Positions 25,534-38,001 of a DNA stretch of 64,000 nt are shown piece by piece. Numbering within the stretch: position 1 is the stretch's first letter; each line of letters opens with the position of its first letter. Under the pieces are notes generated by a model, which did no database searches, was not told the DNA's origin, and saw only the letters and a program-made list of their open reading frames with translations. Origin of the DNA: Saccharomonospora azurea NA-128 (lineage in GTDB: Bacteria > Actinomycetota > Actinomycetes > Mycobacteriales > Pseudonocardiaceae); contig NZ_CM001466.1 of assembly GCF_000231055.2 (NCBI RefSeq), forward strand, positions 1,287,900 to 1,351,899, given 5' to 3'. Made by a program: the position numbers and the translations under genes.

Positions 25534-25547
25534 CCCCCCACGAGCAT

Positions 25548-26003
25548 CTATGCGGCCAGGACGGGCTTCGACTTCGGTGCCCGGATCGTGGTCCGGAGAG
25601 TGGGCGAAAGCCGGAAGTCCGCGAAGTCCTCACCTCGGCTGCCGGTGGCCAGCCGACCGCCCTCGAAGCTGCGTTCGCCTTCTCCGCTCGCCGCGTCCTC
25701 GCCGTCCCCGGCCTCGTTCACGGCGGCGAACTCGTCGGGCCTGGACTCCACCGCCGCGTCGACCCGGTCCAGCGCGGAGACGTCGGCGGCGACGTTGTGC
25801 AGCAACTCGCTCAGCGGAAGCTCCAGCGCCTCGCAGATCGACGCGAGGAGCTCGCTGGACGCCTCTTTCTGCCCCCGCTCGACCTCGGAGAGGTAACCGA
25901 GGCTCACCCTGGCGGCGCGGGAGATGTCGCGCAGCGTCCGGCGCTTGGTGGTGCGGGCATGACGGAGCCGATCACCGATCGCCTCACGCAACAGCACGGT
26001 CAT
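25548..26003 (-). CDS. clgR: ClgR-type XRE regulator
   Basis: 151 residues. An HTH_3 domain covers about residues 8-70 (helix-turn-helix around [19 protein letters not shown], the ClgR recognition region). ClgR activates clp protease and psp genes in actinobacteria. The C-terminus ends in Val-Leu-Ala-Ala, matching the small-residue tail that makes ClgR a ClpP1P2 substrate in related species. The ATG at 26003 has AAGGGAGG upstream. First gene of clgR-pspA-pspM; a candidate autoregulatory box lies 73 bp upstream. Confidence 0.92.
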   Translation of the reverse strand: MTVLLREAIGDRLRHARTTKRRTLRDISRAARVSLGYLSEVERGQKEASSELLASICEALELPLSELLHNVAADVSALDRVDAAVESRPDEFAAVNEAGDGEDAASGEGERSFEGGRLATGSRGEDFADFRLSPTLRTTIRAPKSKPVLAA

Positions 26004-26075
26004 CACGCGCCTCCCTTCCTTGTGTCCACGGTACCGAGACCGGGGGACAAAGCGCAGGTGCACAACGCGATCGTC

Positions 26076-26089
26076 CGCCCACAGCGAAC
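26076..26089. promoter_or_regulatory. Candidate ClgR box upstream of clgR
   Basis: CGCCCACAGCGAAC fits the core CGC-Y-N-A-N-R-GCG followed by A/T, A/T and G/C, the consensus reported for ClgR operators. It sits 73-86 bp upstream of the clgR ATG, consistent with autoregulation. Confidence 0.5.
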
Positions 26090-26096
26090 GCGTGGG

Positions 26097-26579
26097 TCAG
26101 TCGAGGTGTTCTCGGAGCAGTCCGAGAGCGGCCGCGACCGCACCCGCGCGCACCTCCTCCCGGCCTCCGGCGAGGTTCAGGGTCCGCACGGCCCTGGTCT
26201 CCGGACCCGCGAGCCCGATGTACACGGTGCCCGGCTCGCACCCGTCCTGAGGGTCGGGCCCGGCGACTCCCGTCAGGCCCAGCCCCCAGTCGGCGGTACA
26301 GCGACGACGCGCGCCCTGCGCCAGCTGCGCGGCGACCTCCGGGTGCACGGCACCGTAGTCGGCCAGCAGTGTCTCGTCCACCCCGCCGAGGGTGTGCTTC
26401 AGCTCGGTGGCGTAGACGACCAGCCCGCCCCGCAGCACGGCACTGGACCCGGGCACGCGCGTGAGCGTCGCGCACACGAGTCCGGCGGTGAGCGACTCCG
26501 CCGCCGCGACCGTCTGGCGCCGGCGCGTCAGCTCGGCCACGAGCCACGCCGCCTGGTCGTCCGCATCGGGGGCGCTCAC
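26097..26579 (-). CDS. CinA-family protein (NMN deamidase, PncC type)
   Basis: 160 residues, the stand-alone C-terminal CinA domain, which deamidates nicotinamide mononucleotide to nicotinate mononucleotide for pyridine nucleotide recycling. AAAESLTAGL with the catalytic-region Ser, the GGLVVYATELK segment and GLTGVAGPDP are the family signatures. The GTG at 26579 overlaps the pgsA stop by 4 bp. The N-terminal molybdopterin-like half of long CinA is absent. Confidence 0.9.
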   Translation of the reverse strand: MSAPDADDQAAWLVAELTRRRQTVAAAESLTAGLVCATLTRVPGSSAVLRGGLVVYATELKHTLGGVDETLLADYGAVHPEVAAQLAQGARRRCTADWGLGLTGVAGPDPQDGCEPGTVYIGLAGPETRAVRTLNLAGGREEVRAGAVAAALGLLREHLD

Positions 26580-27256
26580 GTCACCTCCACAGGTCCCTGC
26601 CGCGCCACCGCACGGAGCCGCAGCGCGCGGACGAGGTAGTCGACGCCCGTGCCGACCGTCAAGACCAGGGCCGTGCCCAGGAGCACCCACTCGACGGGGT
26701 CGACCTGGGCGGGCAGCGGCAACAACACGACACCGATCGCCAGGACCTGCGCCAGGGTCTTGGCCTTGCCTCCCTTGCTGGCCGGGATGACGCCGTGGCG
26801 GATGACCCAGAACCGCAGCAACGTCACGGCGAGCTCCCGGCCGAGGATGACGGCCGTGAACCACCACGGCAGCTCGCCCAGCACACTCAGCCCGAGCAAC
26901 GCCGCGCCGATCAACGCCTTGTCGGCGATCGGGTCGACGATCTTGCCGAAGTCGGTGACGAGGTCGAACCGCCGCGCCACCCAGCCGTCGAGCCGGTCGG
27001 TCAGCGCGGCCACCGCGAAGACCGCCGTGGCGACGTAACGCCACGGCGAGACGTCCAGCCCGTCGGAGGTGTCCGCCCCGGCGACGTCACCGGCGAACAG
27101 CGCCACGACGAACACCGGCACCAGCACCAAGCGCAACACGGTGAGCACGTTGGCGAGGTTCAGCGTCGGGACGGGAGCCCTCGCGCGGCCAGCGCCCTGG
27201 GCCGAGCCGTCGGGCGAACCGTCGGCGTCGTACGTGCCGGCCTTGTCGATACTCAC
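26576..27256 (-). CDS. pgsA: CDP-alcohol phosphatidyltransferase, phosphatidylglycerophosphate synthase type
   Basis: 226 residues. The catalytic CDP-alcohol motif D-G-x2-A-R-x8-G-x3-D-x3-D is intact in the stretch starting DGWVARRF and ending PIADK. Six transmembrane helices. Most similar by layout to PgsA enzymes that make phosphatidylglycerophosphate from CDP-diacylglycerol and glycerol-3-phosphate; the equivalent M. tuberculosis gene beside clgR is pgsA3. Translationally coupled to rimO upstream (4-bp overlap) and the cinA-type gene downstream. Confidence 0.92.
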   Translation of the reverse strand: MSIDKAGTYDADGSPDGSAQGAGRARAPVPTLNLANVLTVLRLVLVPVFVVALFAGDVAGADTSDGLDVSPWRYVATAVFAVAALTDRLDGWVARRFDLVTDFGKIVDPIADKALIGAALLGLSVLGELPWWFTAVILGRELAVTLLRFWVIRHGVIPASKGGKAKTLAQVLAIGVVLLPLPAQVDPVEWVLLGTALVLTVGTGVDYLVRALRLRAVARQGPVEVT

Positions 27257-28695
27257 GTCTCAGGGTCCGGGTCACCGGGGGCTGGGTTGATCGGTCGGAC
27301 GATCAGGTCGACGCCCGCACTGTCCACGACCTCGCAGCGGACGAACTCCCCGACCTTGCACTCGGCGTCCCCGAGCACGACGCACTCCCCGTCGACCTCG
27401 GGCGCCTGGTGCGCGGCCCGGCCGACGATCTCCTCGTCGACCGACTCGACGAGCACGTCGACCACCGAGCCGACGCGGTCTTCGGCTCGCTGCGAGGTGA
27501 GTTCCTCGACCAGCTCGGACACCCGCCCCACGCGCTCCGCGATCTCGGAGGAGTCCAGCTTGCCGTCGAACGTCTCCGCCTCGGTGCCGTCCTCGTCGGA
27601 GTAGCCGAACACCCCGACCGCGTCGAGCCGCGCCTCGGTGAGGAACCGTTCGAGCTCGGCGACGTCCTCCTCCGTCTCGCCGGGGAAGCCGACGATCACG
27701 TTGGTGCGGATGCCCGCCTCGGGCGCGTAGGAGCGGATCTGCTCGATCAGCGCGAGGAACGACTCGGTGGACCCGAACCGCCGCATGCGCCGCAGCACCG
27801 CCTCGCTGGAGTGCTGGAACGACAGGTCGAAGTAGTCCGCCACACCGGGGGTGGTCGCGATGACCTTCACGAGGTCCGGGCGGGTCTCGGCGGGCTGGAG
27901 GTAGGAGACGCGCACGCGGTCGATGCCGTCGACGGCCGCGAGCCGGGGCAGCAACTGCTCCAGCGCGCGCGTGCCGCCGAAGTCGCGCCCGAGGTCCTTG
28001 CCGTAGGACGTCGAGTTCTCACTCACGAGGAACAGCTCCCGCGCACCGTGCGCGGCGAGCCACTCCGCCTCGGCCACGAGCTCGTCGGGGTGCCGCGACA
28101 CGAACGAACCCCGGAACGACGGGATCGCGCAGAACGAGCAGCGGCGGTCGCAGCCCGAGGCGATCTTGAGCGGCGCGACCGGCGAGTCGTCGAGGCGCGA
28201 GCGCAGCACGCGCGGACCCCACCCCGCGTGACCGGGCACGGTGACGTCCGTGGCCGCGGCCTGCCGCTCGACCGGAGTGATCGGGAGCAGCGTCCGGCGG
28301 TCGGTCGGAGTGTGCGACTCCACCGTCCGGCCCTGTGCGACGTCGGCGAGCCGCTCGGCGAGGTTCGGGTAGTGGTCGAAGCCGAGCACCGCGTCGGCTT
28401 CGGGCAGGTTCTCCGCCAGCTCTCGTCCGTAGCGCTCGGCCATGCAGCCCACGGCGACGACCTTCGCGCCCGTGTCGGCTGCCGCCAGCAGCGTGTCGAC
28501 CGAATCCTTCTTCGCCTGCTCGACGAAGCCGCACGTGTTCACGACGACGACGTCGCTGTCGGAAGGGTCGTCACTGAGCTCCCAGCCGCCCTCGACGAGG
28601 CGGCCGGCGAGTTCCTCGGAGTCGACCTCGTTACGGGCGCACCCCAACGTCAGAAGAGAGACCCGGCGATGAGACGAGGATTCAGAGCTGGACAC
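27253..28695 (-). CDS. rimO: Ribosomal protein S12 methylthiotransferase RimO
   Basis: 480 residues; radical-SAM enzyme adding a methylthio group to the conserved Asp of ribosomal protein S12. The N-terminal UPF0004 domain has its three cluster Cys ([25 protein letters not shown]), the radical SAM domain has C-x3-C-x2-C in [12 protein letters not shown], and a C-terminal TRAM domain follows. Length is normal. First gene of the rimO-pgsA-cinA run. Confidence 0.96.
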   Translation of the reverse strand: MSSSESSSHRRVSLLTLGCARNEVDSEELAGRLVEGGWELSDDPSDSDVVVVNTCGFVEQAKKDSVDTLLAAADTGAKVVAVGCMAERYGRELAENLPEADAVLGFDHYPNLAERLADVAQGRTVESHTPTDRRTLLPITPVERQAAATDVTVPGHAGWGPRVLRSRLDDSPVAPLKIASGCDRRCSFCAIPSFRGSFVSRHPDELVAEAEWLAAHGARELFLVSENSTSYGKDLGRDFGGTRALEQLLPRLAAVDGIDRVRVSYLQPAETRPDLVKVIATTPGVADYFDLSFQHSSEAVLRRMRRFGSTESFLALIEQIRSYAPEAGIRTNVIVGFPGETEEDVAELERFLTEARLDAVGVFGYSDEDGTEAETFDGKLDSSEIAERVGRVSELVEELTSQRAEDRVGSVVDVLVESVDEEIVGRAAHQAPEVDGECVVLGDAECKVGEFVRCEVVDSAGVDLIVRPINPAPGDPDPET

Positions 28696-28768
28696 CTGTT
28701 CAGGGTAACGGGCACGTGGCCGCGGTCGAGCACACCCTGGTCACAGACGATCAGCATATGCGTTAGCG

Positions 28769-28782
28769 TGTATAGTCATGCA
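28769..28782. promoter_or_regulatory. ARG-box-like dyad over the argA start codon
   Basis: TGTATAGTCATGCA fits the palindromic ArgR half-operator pattern TG-N-AT-N4-AT-N-CA perfectly and covers the ATG at 28778. A TAGCGT (28764-28769) ending 8 nt before the ATG could be the -10 of a leaderless message. ArgR repression of this acetyltransferase gene would be logical. Confidence 0.5.
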
Positions 28783-29311
28783 ACCACCCCTGATTCGGCG
28801 CGCACGGATCGCTGACGTGCGCACCATCAAGTCGTTGGTCGATTCCGACGCGGGGCGGGTGCTCCTGGAGAAGAACCTCATCACCCTCTACGAGGACGTG
28901 CAGGAGTTCTGGGTGGCCGAGCTCGACGGCAGGGTCGTCGGCTGCGGCGCCCTGCACGTCATGTGGGAGGACCTCGCCGAGATCCGCACGGTGGCCGTGG
29001 ACCGGTCCGTGCGCGGCCGGGGCATCGGGCACGCACTGGTGGAACGGCTCATCGACCTGGCCGTCGAGCTCGGGCTCAAACGACTGTTCGTGCTCACCTT
29101 CGAGACCGAGTTCTTCGCCCGGCACGGGTTCACCGAGATCACGGGGACCCCGGTCCCGCGCGAGGTCTACGAGGAGATGCTCCGCTCGGCCGACACCGGC
29201 GTCGCGGAGTTCCTCGACCTGCCGTTCGTGAAGCCGAACACCCTGGGCAACACGCGCATGCTGCTGCACCTCGACGACCGGCGGGACGCGCGGACCGGTA
29301 TCAGTGCGTGA
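28778..29311 (+). CDS. argA: Amino-acid N-acetyltransferase, short ArgA type
   Basis: 177-residue GNAT enzyme matching the stand-alone ArgA of actinobacteria (Rv2747 type), which acetylates L-glutamate or L-glutamine to begin arginine synthesis. The acetyl-CoA-binding motif A is VRGRGIGHALVERLI near residues 79-93 and the FFARHGF motif B lies near 114-120. The amino-acid-kinase half of classical ArgA is absent, as expected for this group. No ribosome binding site is visible; a -10 box close to the ATG suggests a leaderless transcript. Confidence 0.88.
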   Translation: MQPPLIRRARIADVRTIKSLVDSDAGRVLLEKNLITLYEDVQEFWVAELDGRVVGCGALHVMWEDLAEIRTVAVDRSVRGRGIGHALVERLIDLAVELGLKRLFVLTFETEFFARHGFTEITGTPVPREVYEEMLRSADTGVAEFLDLPFVKPNTLGNTRMLLHLDDRRDARTGISA

Positions 29312-29317
29312 GGACCG

Positions 29318-30325
29318 CTAGCGCCGCCGCAGCACCGCGCTCACGCGGGAGAGGCGGGACAGCCACCGCGCCGCGCTGACCGGATCGGTGGGCGCGTGGG
29401 CCTCCACCAGAGTCGGGTCGGGCTCCGGCGTGGTCGCCGGGACCCGGACGTGGCCGTCGACCGGCTGCACCGCATCCGAGGGAGCCACCACGTCGCCGTT
29501 CAGCAACGACAGGGTGCCGAGACCGCACGCGAACGGGAGCTCGGGCAACGCCGCCGCCAACGCCACCTCGGCGGCCAGCCCGACGCTCGTCTCCAGCGCC
29601 GACGACACGACGCACGGCAGGCCGCACGCCTCCGCCACCCGCAGCGCGCGCTGCACGCCTCCCAGCGGCAGGCACTTGAGCACCGCGACGTCCGCCGCCT
29701 CCGCCACCGCGACCCGCAGGGGATCGTCGGCCCTCCGGATGGACTCGTCGGCCGCGATGCGCACGTTGACGCGCCTCCGCACCTGCGCGAGCTCGGGCAC
29801 GGTGCGGCACGGTTGCTCGACGTACTCCAGACCGTCCGCCGAGCGGTCGAGCACCCGGATGTGGCGCACGGCCGTCTCGACGTCCCAGGCGCCGTTGGCG
29901 TCCACGCGGATGGCGCCGTCCGAACCCAGCGCCGACCGGACGGCCTCGACCCTCGCCTGGTCCTCCCCCAGCGACCCCGGGCGGTCGGCCACCTTCACCT
30001 TCGCCGTGCGGCAGCCCGACCGCGTGACGATCTCGTACGCGGCCTCCGGGCCGACGGCGGGCACGGTGCAGTTGATCGGGACACGGTCGCGAACCGGTGT
30101 CGGCCAGTGTCCCGTGCACTGCTCGATCGCGGCGTCGAGCCAGGGTGCCGAGCCGGCGTCGGTGTAGTCGTCGAACGGGCAGAACTCTCCCCATCCGGTC
30201 GGTCCGCGCAGCAACATGCCCTCGCGGACGGTGATACCGCGGAACCGCGTCCGCATCGGAATGGCGTACACGCGGACCGCCTCCACGGCGGCCAGCGGGT
30301 CGTCGCTCGAACTGATGGTGGACAC
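29318..30325 (-). CDS. menC: o-Succinylbenzoate synthase MenC
   Basis: 335 residues, enolase superfamily. Dehydrates SHCHC to o-succinylbenzoate in menaquinone synthesis. Barrel signatures: the catalytic Lys in TAKVKVAD, the metal ligands D in RVDANGAWD, E in VEQPC and D in IAADESI, and the second Lys in AVLKCLPLGG. The gene lies between argA and ftsK with a 3-bp gap to ftsK, and may be translated with it. The related dehydratases and muconate enzymes share the fold, but the motif set fits MenC. Confidence 0.9.
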   Translation of the reverse strand: MSTISSSDDPLAAVEAVRVYAIPMRTRFRGITVREGMLLRGPTGWGEFCPFDDYTDAGSAPWLDAAIEQCTGHWPTPVRDRVPINCTVPAVGPEAAYEIVTRSGCRTAKVKVADRPGSLGEDQARVEAVRSALGSDGAIRVDANGAWDVETAVRHIRVLDRSADGLEYVEQPCRTVPELAQVRRRVNVRIAADESIRRADDPLRVAVAEAADVAVLKCLPLGGVQRALRVAEACGLPCVVSSALETSVGLAAEVALAAALPELPFACGLGTLSLLNGDVVAPSDAVQPVDGHVRVPATTPEPDPTLVEAHAPTDPVSAARWLSRLSRVSAVLRRR

Positions 30326-30328
30326 CGT

Positions 30329-32908
30329 TCACTCCTCCGGCGGTGGATCGTCTCCACGGATCATGGCGAGCACGCCGGGCAGGTCGTCGGGCTTCACCAG
30401 CACCTCGCGTGCCTTCGAACCCTCCGAGGGGCCGACCACGCCGCGCGTCTCCAAGAGGTCCATCAACCGCCCCGCCTTCGCGAAGCCCACCCGCAGCTTG
30501 CGCTGCAACATCGACGTCGACCCGAACTGCGAGCTCACCACCAGCTCGGCCGCCTGAAGCAGCACGTCGAGGTCGTCGCCGATATCCGGGTCGATGTCCT
30601 TCTTCTCGCCCGCCTTGGCCGCCGTGACGCCCTCGGTGTAGTCGGGCTCGGCCTGTTCCTTGGTGGCCGCGACGACGGCCGCGATCTCGTCGTCGCCGAC
30701 GAACGCGCCCTGCACGCGCGTGGGTTTGCCCGCTCCCATCGGCAGGTACAGCGCGTCGCCCATGCCGATCAGTTTCTCGGCACCCGGCTGGTCGAGGATG
30801 ACGCGCGAGTCGGTCAGCGACGACGTCGCGAACGCGAGCCGCGACGGGACGTTGGTCTTGATCAGGCCCGTGACGACGTCGACCGACGGACGCTGGGTGG
30901 CCAGCACGAGGTGGATGCCCGCGGCCCGGGCCTTCTGCGTGATCCGCACGATCGCGTCCTCGACGTCGCGCGGCGCGGTCATCATGAGGTCGGCGAGCTC
31001 GTCGACGATCGCCATGATGTACGGGTACGGGCGGTAGACGCGCTCGCTGCCCGGCGGTGCGGTGATCTCCCCCGACCGCACCTTGCGGTTGAAGTCGTCG
31101 ATGTGCCGCACCCGGTTGGCCTGCATGTCCTGGTAACGCTGTTCCATCTCCTCGACGAGCCAGGCGAGCGCGGCGGCCGCCTTCTTCGGCTGCGTGATGA
31201 TGGGCGTGATCAGGTGCGGGATGCCCTCGTAGGGCGTCAACTCGACCATCTTCGGGTCGATGAGGATCATGCGGCACTCGTCCGGCGTCGCCCGGGAGAG
31301 CAGGGACACCAGCATCGAGTTGACGAAGCTCGACTTACCCGAACCCGTGGAACCGGCCACGAGCAGGTGCGGCATCTTCGTGAGGTTGGCGGTGACGAAG
31401 TCGCCCTCGATGTCCTTGCCGAGGCCGATGACCATCGGGTGGTCGTCCTCCGCCGCCGTCGGCGCGCGCAGTACGTCGCCGAGGCGCACCATCTCGCGGT
31501 CGGTGTTGGGCACCTCGATGCCCACGGCCGACTTGCCGGGGATCGGCGCCAGCAGGCGCACGTTCTCCGTGGCCACCGCGTAGGCGATGTTCTTCGTCAA
31601 CGCGGTGATCTTCTCGACCTTCACGCCCGGCCCGAGTTCGACCTCGTAGCGCGTGACCGTGGGGCCACGCGTGAATCCCGTGACCTGCGCATCGATCTTG
31701 AACTGCTCCAGCACGCCCGTGATCGCGTCGATCATCGCGTCGTTGGCCCGGCTGTGCTCCTTCGGGGCGTCCCCGAGGGTCAGGAGTTCCAGCGACGGGA
31801 GCGTGTAGTCGCCCTCGACCGAGCGGGTGACCGACAGCGCGGGTTCGGTCCTTCGCGGCGTCTTGGCGGTCGGCTTCGGGCGGGCGGCCGAGGGCTTGCG
31901 CGGCGGCGCCTCCGATGCCGCGGACGCGGAGTCGTCCGGAGGTGCGGTGAAGTCCAGCGTCGCCTGGGTCTCCTCGCGCTGGGCGCTCGACCCGCGCTTG
32001 CGGGCGGGCCTGCGCAGGCGCACGGAGGCGGGGTCGGCTTCGGTCACCGCGCTGGTGACGTCGGACTCCGCAGCGGCGCGCCGGGCGCGAGAGGCACCGG
32101 CCGACGGCTTCTTCTCGGGCTCGTCGGCGGGCTCGTCCTGGTCGGCCGCCCATTCGCGCAGCCGCTGCGGGACGCGCCGCACGGGCGTTCCCGCGCACAC
32201 CAGCACGCCGTACGCCAGGACGAGCACCAGCAGCGGAACGGCGACCCAGCCGGTGACACCCCGGGCGAGCAGGTCACCGGAGAGCCAGCCGATCCACCCT
32301 CCGGCGTGCATCTGGTCGGCGTGGTCCTGCGGCCGCCCGCTGACCAGATGCAGGAGTCCGAGGACGGCCAGAGTCACGAGCAGACTGCCGACCACCATGC
32401 GCGGCCGCGTCTCGGGGCGTGGCTGCGAGCGCATGAGCACGACCGCGGCCAGCAGCAGCCCCACCGGCAGCGCGAGGGCCGCGGACCCGAGAACACTGCG
32501 CGTCCCGACGGCGATGGCCTCACCGACCGGCCCCGCCGCCTCCCAGCCCACGCCGACGGCCGCGACCAGGGCCAACGCGATGAGCCCGAGCGCGAGACCG
32601 TCCCTGCGGTGTTCGGGATCCAACTCGCGCGTGCGACCGACCGCCCGGGCCACGCCGCCGACACCACGGGCGAGCATGCGCCAGGTGCCGCGCACGGTCT
32701 TTCCGAGCGCACCGCCCGACGACCGCTTCGCCGGGGGTTTCCGGCCCGCGGAGGAGCGGCTCTTCGCCGGCGACTTCGACGCCGGTCTCGACGTCTTCGC
32801 CGTGGTCTTCGTACCCGACTTCGCGGTCGAGGAGGACTTCGCCTTCGTCGAGCGCTGCGGTCCCCGCCCCGCGTTGCCTCGCCCCCGTGTCGTCGAGCCG
32901 CTCGCCAT
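30329..32908 (-). CDS. ftsK: DNA translocase FtsK/SpoIIIE
   Basis: 859 residues. A Lys/Ser/Arg-rich start, four transmembrane helices in the first ~230 residues, a variable linker, then the alpha-beta motor (Walker [10 protein letters not shown], Walker [13 protein letters not shown]) and the C-terminal winged-helix gamma domain that reads polar KOPS sequences. Pumps chromosomal DNA through the closing septum and activates XerCD at dif; xerD is elsewhere in the window. The ATG at 32908 (MASGSTTRG) is preferred over one 75 bp upstream. Position matches Rv2748c. Confidence 0.95.
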   Translation of the reverse strand: MASGSTTRGRGNAGRGPQRSTKAKSSSTAKSGTKTTAKTSRPASKSPAKSRSSAGRKPPAKRSSGGALGKTVRGTWRMLARGVGGVARAVGRTRELDPEHRRDGLALGLIALALVAAVGVGWEAAGPVGEAIAVGTRSVLGSAALALPVGLLLAAVVLMRSQPRPETRPRMVVGSLLVTLAVLGLLHLVSGRPQDHADQMHAGGWIGWLSGDLLARGVTGWVAVPLLVLVLAYGVLVCAGTPVRRVPQRLREWAADQDEPADEPEKKPSAGASRARRAAAESDVTSAVTEADPASVRLRRPARKRGSSAQREETQATLDFTAPPDDSASAASEAPPRKPSAARPKPTAKTPRRTEPALSVTRSVEGDYTLPSLELLTLGDAPKEHSRANDAMIDAITGVLEQFKIDAQVTGFTRGPTVTRYEVELGPGVKVEKITALTKNIAYAVATENVRLLAPIPGKSAVGIEVPNTDREMVRLGDVLRAPTAAEDDHPMVIGLGKDIEGDFVTANLTKMPHLLVAGSTGSGKSSFVNSMLVSLLSRATPDECRMILIDPKMVELTPYEGIPHLITPIITQPKKAAAALAWLVEEMEQRYQDMQANRVRHIDDFNRKVRSGEITAPPGSERVYRPYPYIMAIVDELADLMMTAPRDVEDAIVRITQKARAAGIHLVLATQRPSVDVVTGLIKTNVPSRLAFATSSLTDSRVILDQPGAEKLIGMGDALYLPMGAGKPTRVQGAFVGDDEIAAVVAATKEQAEPDYTEGVTAAKAGEKKDIDPDIGDDLDVLLQAAELVVSSQFGSTSMLQRKLRVGFAKAGRLMDLLETRGVVGPSEGSKAREVLVKPDDLPGVLAMIRGDDPPPEE

Positions 32909-33018
32909 GACCCCTACGGTAGCCGTTACGCCCCACTCGTCCCGCGCGCCACACTGGCCACGGGCGAGATTGATCGACGTCACGCCCGCCCCGTGTCCGG
33001 CACCTGAACGCGCGTGAC

Positions 33019-33861
33019 ATGCTTCGACGCATGGTGGCGCTTCGACACGACCGTGGGTCCTCCAGCCGGGGTAGGAGCACGCGGGCTCCCCTCGTGTGGC
33101 GGGCGATGCTCGCGCTCGACCACGGGGTCGTCAACCTCGCGGGCCGCCTGCGGGTCAGCGGCGGCGTTCCCCGGTCGTTGCGGGGCAAACCCTTCCTCAT
33201 GGCCGCCAACCACATCGGCGTGTTCGACGCGTTCGTCCTGATGGCCGCGTGCCGGCGCCTCGGCCTGGCTCCGCGGTTCATGCTCGCGGGCGGCCTGCTG
33301 GACGCGCCCGTCGTGGGTCCGGCGCTGCGCGCGAGCGGACATCTCCGGGTCGACCGGGGCTCGGCGTCGGCGGTCGCCCAGTTCGCCCAAGCCGCCGAGG
33401 CGCTGCGCACGAGCACGGCGCCGATCATCGTGTACCCGGAGGGCCGGATCAGTCACGACCCGGGACTGTGGCCGGAGCGCGGCAAGACCGGCGCGTCCCG
33501 GCTCGCGCTGTCGGCGGGAGTTCCGGTGATCCCCGTCAGCCAGTGGGGCGCGCACGAAGCCGTGTACTGGGGCACGGAGACCGTCAACGGACTCGCCGAC
33601 ATCCTGCCGCTCGCGCGCTCGGGGCTCACGTCTCCGGTGCGCCGTCCCACGTTCCGAGTGCACTTCGGGGACCCGGTCGACCTCTCGCCGTTCGAGGCGG
33701 GACGTCCGGGTGACGCGGTCAAGGCTCACGCGGCGATCATGCGAGCCATCACCGACGGTCTCGTTCCCCTGCGCGCCGACGAACCCGACGTGCCGCGCTT
33801 CGTCGACCCGACCCGGCCGACCGACGGACACAGCCCGTGGCGACCGGGAGCAGGATCGTGA
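33019..33861 (+). CDS. PlsC-family 1-acyl-glycerol-3-phosphate acyltransferase
   Basis: 280 residues. The acyltransferase motif I is NHIGVFD (H-x4-D) and motif III is YPEGRIS; the invariant GASRLAL segment follows. Transfers an acyl chain to lysophosphatidic acid or a related lysolipid at the inner face of the membrane. ATG at 33019. Its stop overlaps the GTG of the EamA transporter by 4 bp. Confidence 0.88.
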   Translation: MLRRMVALRHDRGSSSRGRSTRAPLVWRAMLALDHGVVNLAGRLRVSGGVPRSLRGKPFLMAANHIGVFDAFVLMAACRRLGLAPRFMLAGGLLDAPVVGPALRASGHLRVDRGSASAVAQFAQAAEALRTSTAPIIVYPEGRISHDPGLWPERGKTGASRLALSAGVPVIPVSQWGAHEAVYWGTETVNGLADILPLARSGLTSPVRRPTFRVHFGDPVDLSPFEAGRPGDAVKAHAAIMRAITDGLVPLRADEPDVPRFVDPTRPTDGHSPWRPGAGS

Positions 33862-34874
33862 GCCGTTCGGCAACGTCCGGCGGCACCGCCTCAGCGCAGG
33901 CTCCCGCACAGGCTCCGACGCGGCACCGCGCGCGCGGCATCCTCCTGCTGGTGCTGGCGTCGATCTGCTTCGGCACCTCCGGCGCGCTCGGCAAACCCGC
34001 GATGCTCGCGGGCCTGTCGCCCGAGCAGGTCGCCGCGGCGCGCATCGGCATCGCCGCCGTGGTGCTGCTCGTCGGGGTGGGGCTGACCCGCCCCGCACTG
34101 CTGCGCGTGCGACGCGGGCAGTGGCGTGTGCTGCTGGGCTACGGCCTGCTCGGCGTCGCCGGTGTGCAGCTGTTCTACTTCCTGTCGGCCGCGCGCGTAC
34201 CCGTGGGCATCGCGATCCTGTTGGAGTTCGCCTCGCCCGTGCTCGTCGCGCTGTGGGTGCGCTTCGTGCGCCGGGTACGGCTGCCGTGGCCGATGTGGGC
34301 CGGGATCGGAACGGCGCTGGTGGGTCTGGCGCTCGTCGCCCGTGTGCACGAGGGACTCACCCTGGATGCGCTGGGCCTCGCGGCGGGCGTCGCCGCCGCG
34401 GTGTGTTCGGCGGCGTACTTCCTGCTCGGCGAACACGGCGTGGCCAGCCACCACCCGCTGGGCATGGTCACCTGGGGGATGGTGGTCGGCGCCGTCGCCG
34501 TGTGCCTCGTCGCGCCCCCGTGGACGCTGCCCGCCGCCACACTGACCGCCCCCGCCGAGATCGGTCCCTGGCACCCGCCGGTGTGGACCCTGCTCGTGGC
34601 CGTCGCGCTGTTCTCCACGGTGCTCGCCTACCTCGCGGGCATCACGGCGCTGCGCCACCTCCCGGCCTCCACCGCGAGCGTTCTGGCGCTGCTGGAACCA
34701 CTCGTCGCCACGAGCACGGCGTGGGTCCTCCTGGGCGAGTCGCTCGTGTGGGTGCAGGTGCTCGGCGCCGTCGTCCTGCTCGGCGGTGCTCTCGTGGTGC
34801 AGCTGACGGCACCGGCGGCGCAGGGCGGGCCCGCCACCGGCACGATCGAACCGCTTCCCCACTCCGAACACTGA
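33858..34874 (+). CDS. EamA/DMT-family transporter
   Basis: 338 residues with ten predicted transmembrane helices in two EamA repeats. The first repeat has the ICFGTSGALGKPA segment typical of RhtA/YdcZ-like amino-acid or metabolite exporters. GTG at 33858 overlaps the upstream stop (GTGA) and has GGGAG 8 nt before it; an ATG 21 bp upstream is less likely. Substrate unknown. Confidence 0.88.
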   Translation: MSRSATSGGTASAQAPAQAPTRHRARGILLLVLASICFGTSGALGKPAMLAGLSPEQVAAARIGIAAVVLLVGVGLTRPALLRVRRGQWRVLLGYGLLGVAGVQLFYFLSAARVPVGIAILLEFASPVLVALWVRFVRRVRLPWPMWAGIGTALVGLALVARVHEGLTLDALGLAAGVAAAVCSAAYFLLGEHGVASHHPLGMVTWGMVVGAVAVCLVAPPWTLPAATLTAPAEIGPWHPPVWTLLVAVALFSTVLAYLAGITALRHLPASTASVLALLEPLVATSTAWVLLGESLVWVQVLGAVVLLGGALVVQLTAPAAQGGPATGTIEPLPHSEH

Positions 34875-34979
34875 CCGCGCTCCCACTCTGCGGGAGGCCA
34901 CCCGTTCGGGGGAACCGAACGCGTCCCCGGCACTTCCAAGGAGTCGAACCGGGAAGAGCGACACAGGAGGGGGGAACGT

Positions 34980-35117
34980 ATGAGCCGCCCGACTCGAGCC
35001 GAACAGCGCCGCGCCCGCAGGGCCCTGTTCGTGCAAGGGGTGACGATCCTGCTCGCGCTGGTGGTGGTGAGCGTCACCGGCCGGGGACGGACCACACCGG
35101 CCGGTGACCACCGCTGA
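34980..35117 (+). CDS. Small single-span membrane protein, 45 residues
   Basis: A very Arg-rich N-terminus (MSRPTRAEQRRARRALF) leads into one hydrophobic helix (about residues 16-33) and a short polar tail. AGGAGG lies 9 nt before the ATG at 34980, an excellent ribosome binding site, which makes this a convincing gene despite its size. It sits 105 bp after the EamA gene and its stop codon is part of a terminator hairpin. Positive-inside topology predicts an outward C-terminus. No known family recognised. Confidence 0.75.
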   Translation: MSRPTRAEQRRARRALFVQGVTILLALVVVSVTGRGRTTPAGDHR

Positions 35118-35139
35118 GGCGGACAACGCACCCGCCTCA
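35115..35139. terminator. Bidirectional hairpin between the small membrane protein and rnj
   Basis: Perfect 8-bp stem TGAGGCGG / CCGCCTCA (35115-35122 with 35132-35139), 9-nt loop. The left arm includes the stop codon of the 45-residue gene, and the hairpin ends 12 bp from the rnj stop on the other strand. Confidence 0.6.
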
Positions 35140-35150
35140 GCGCAGAGGTG

Positions 35151-37936
<2,786 letters not shown>

Positions 37937-38001
37937 TCACCCCTCCGGGCGGGGCAAGAGGATTGCCGGTAGCGCGAGAGCGGGGCGGGAAAGTTTTCCG
38001 G

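Noticed and set aside
29396..33007. 1203-codon open frame on the plus strand
   Set aside because: Antisense to menC and ftsK; Arg/His-rich composition with no domain, typical shadow of GC-rich codons.
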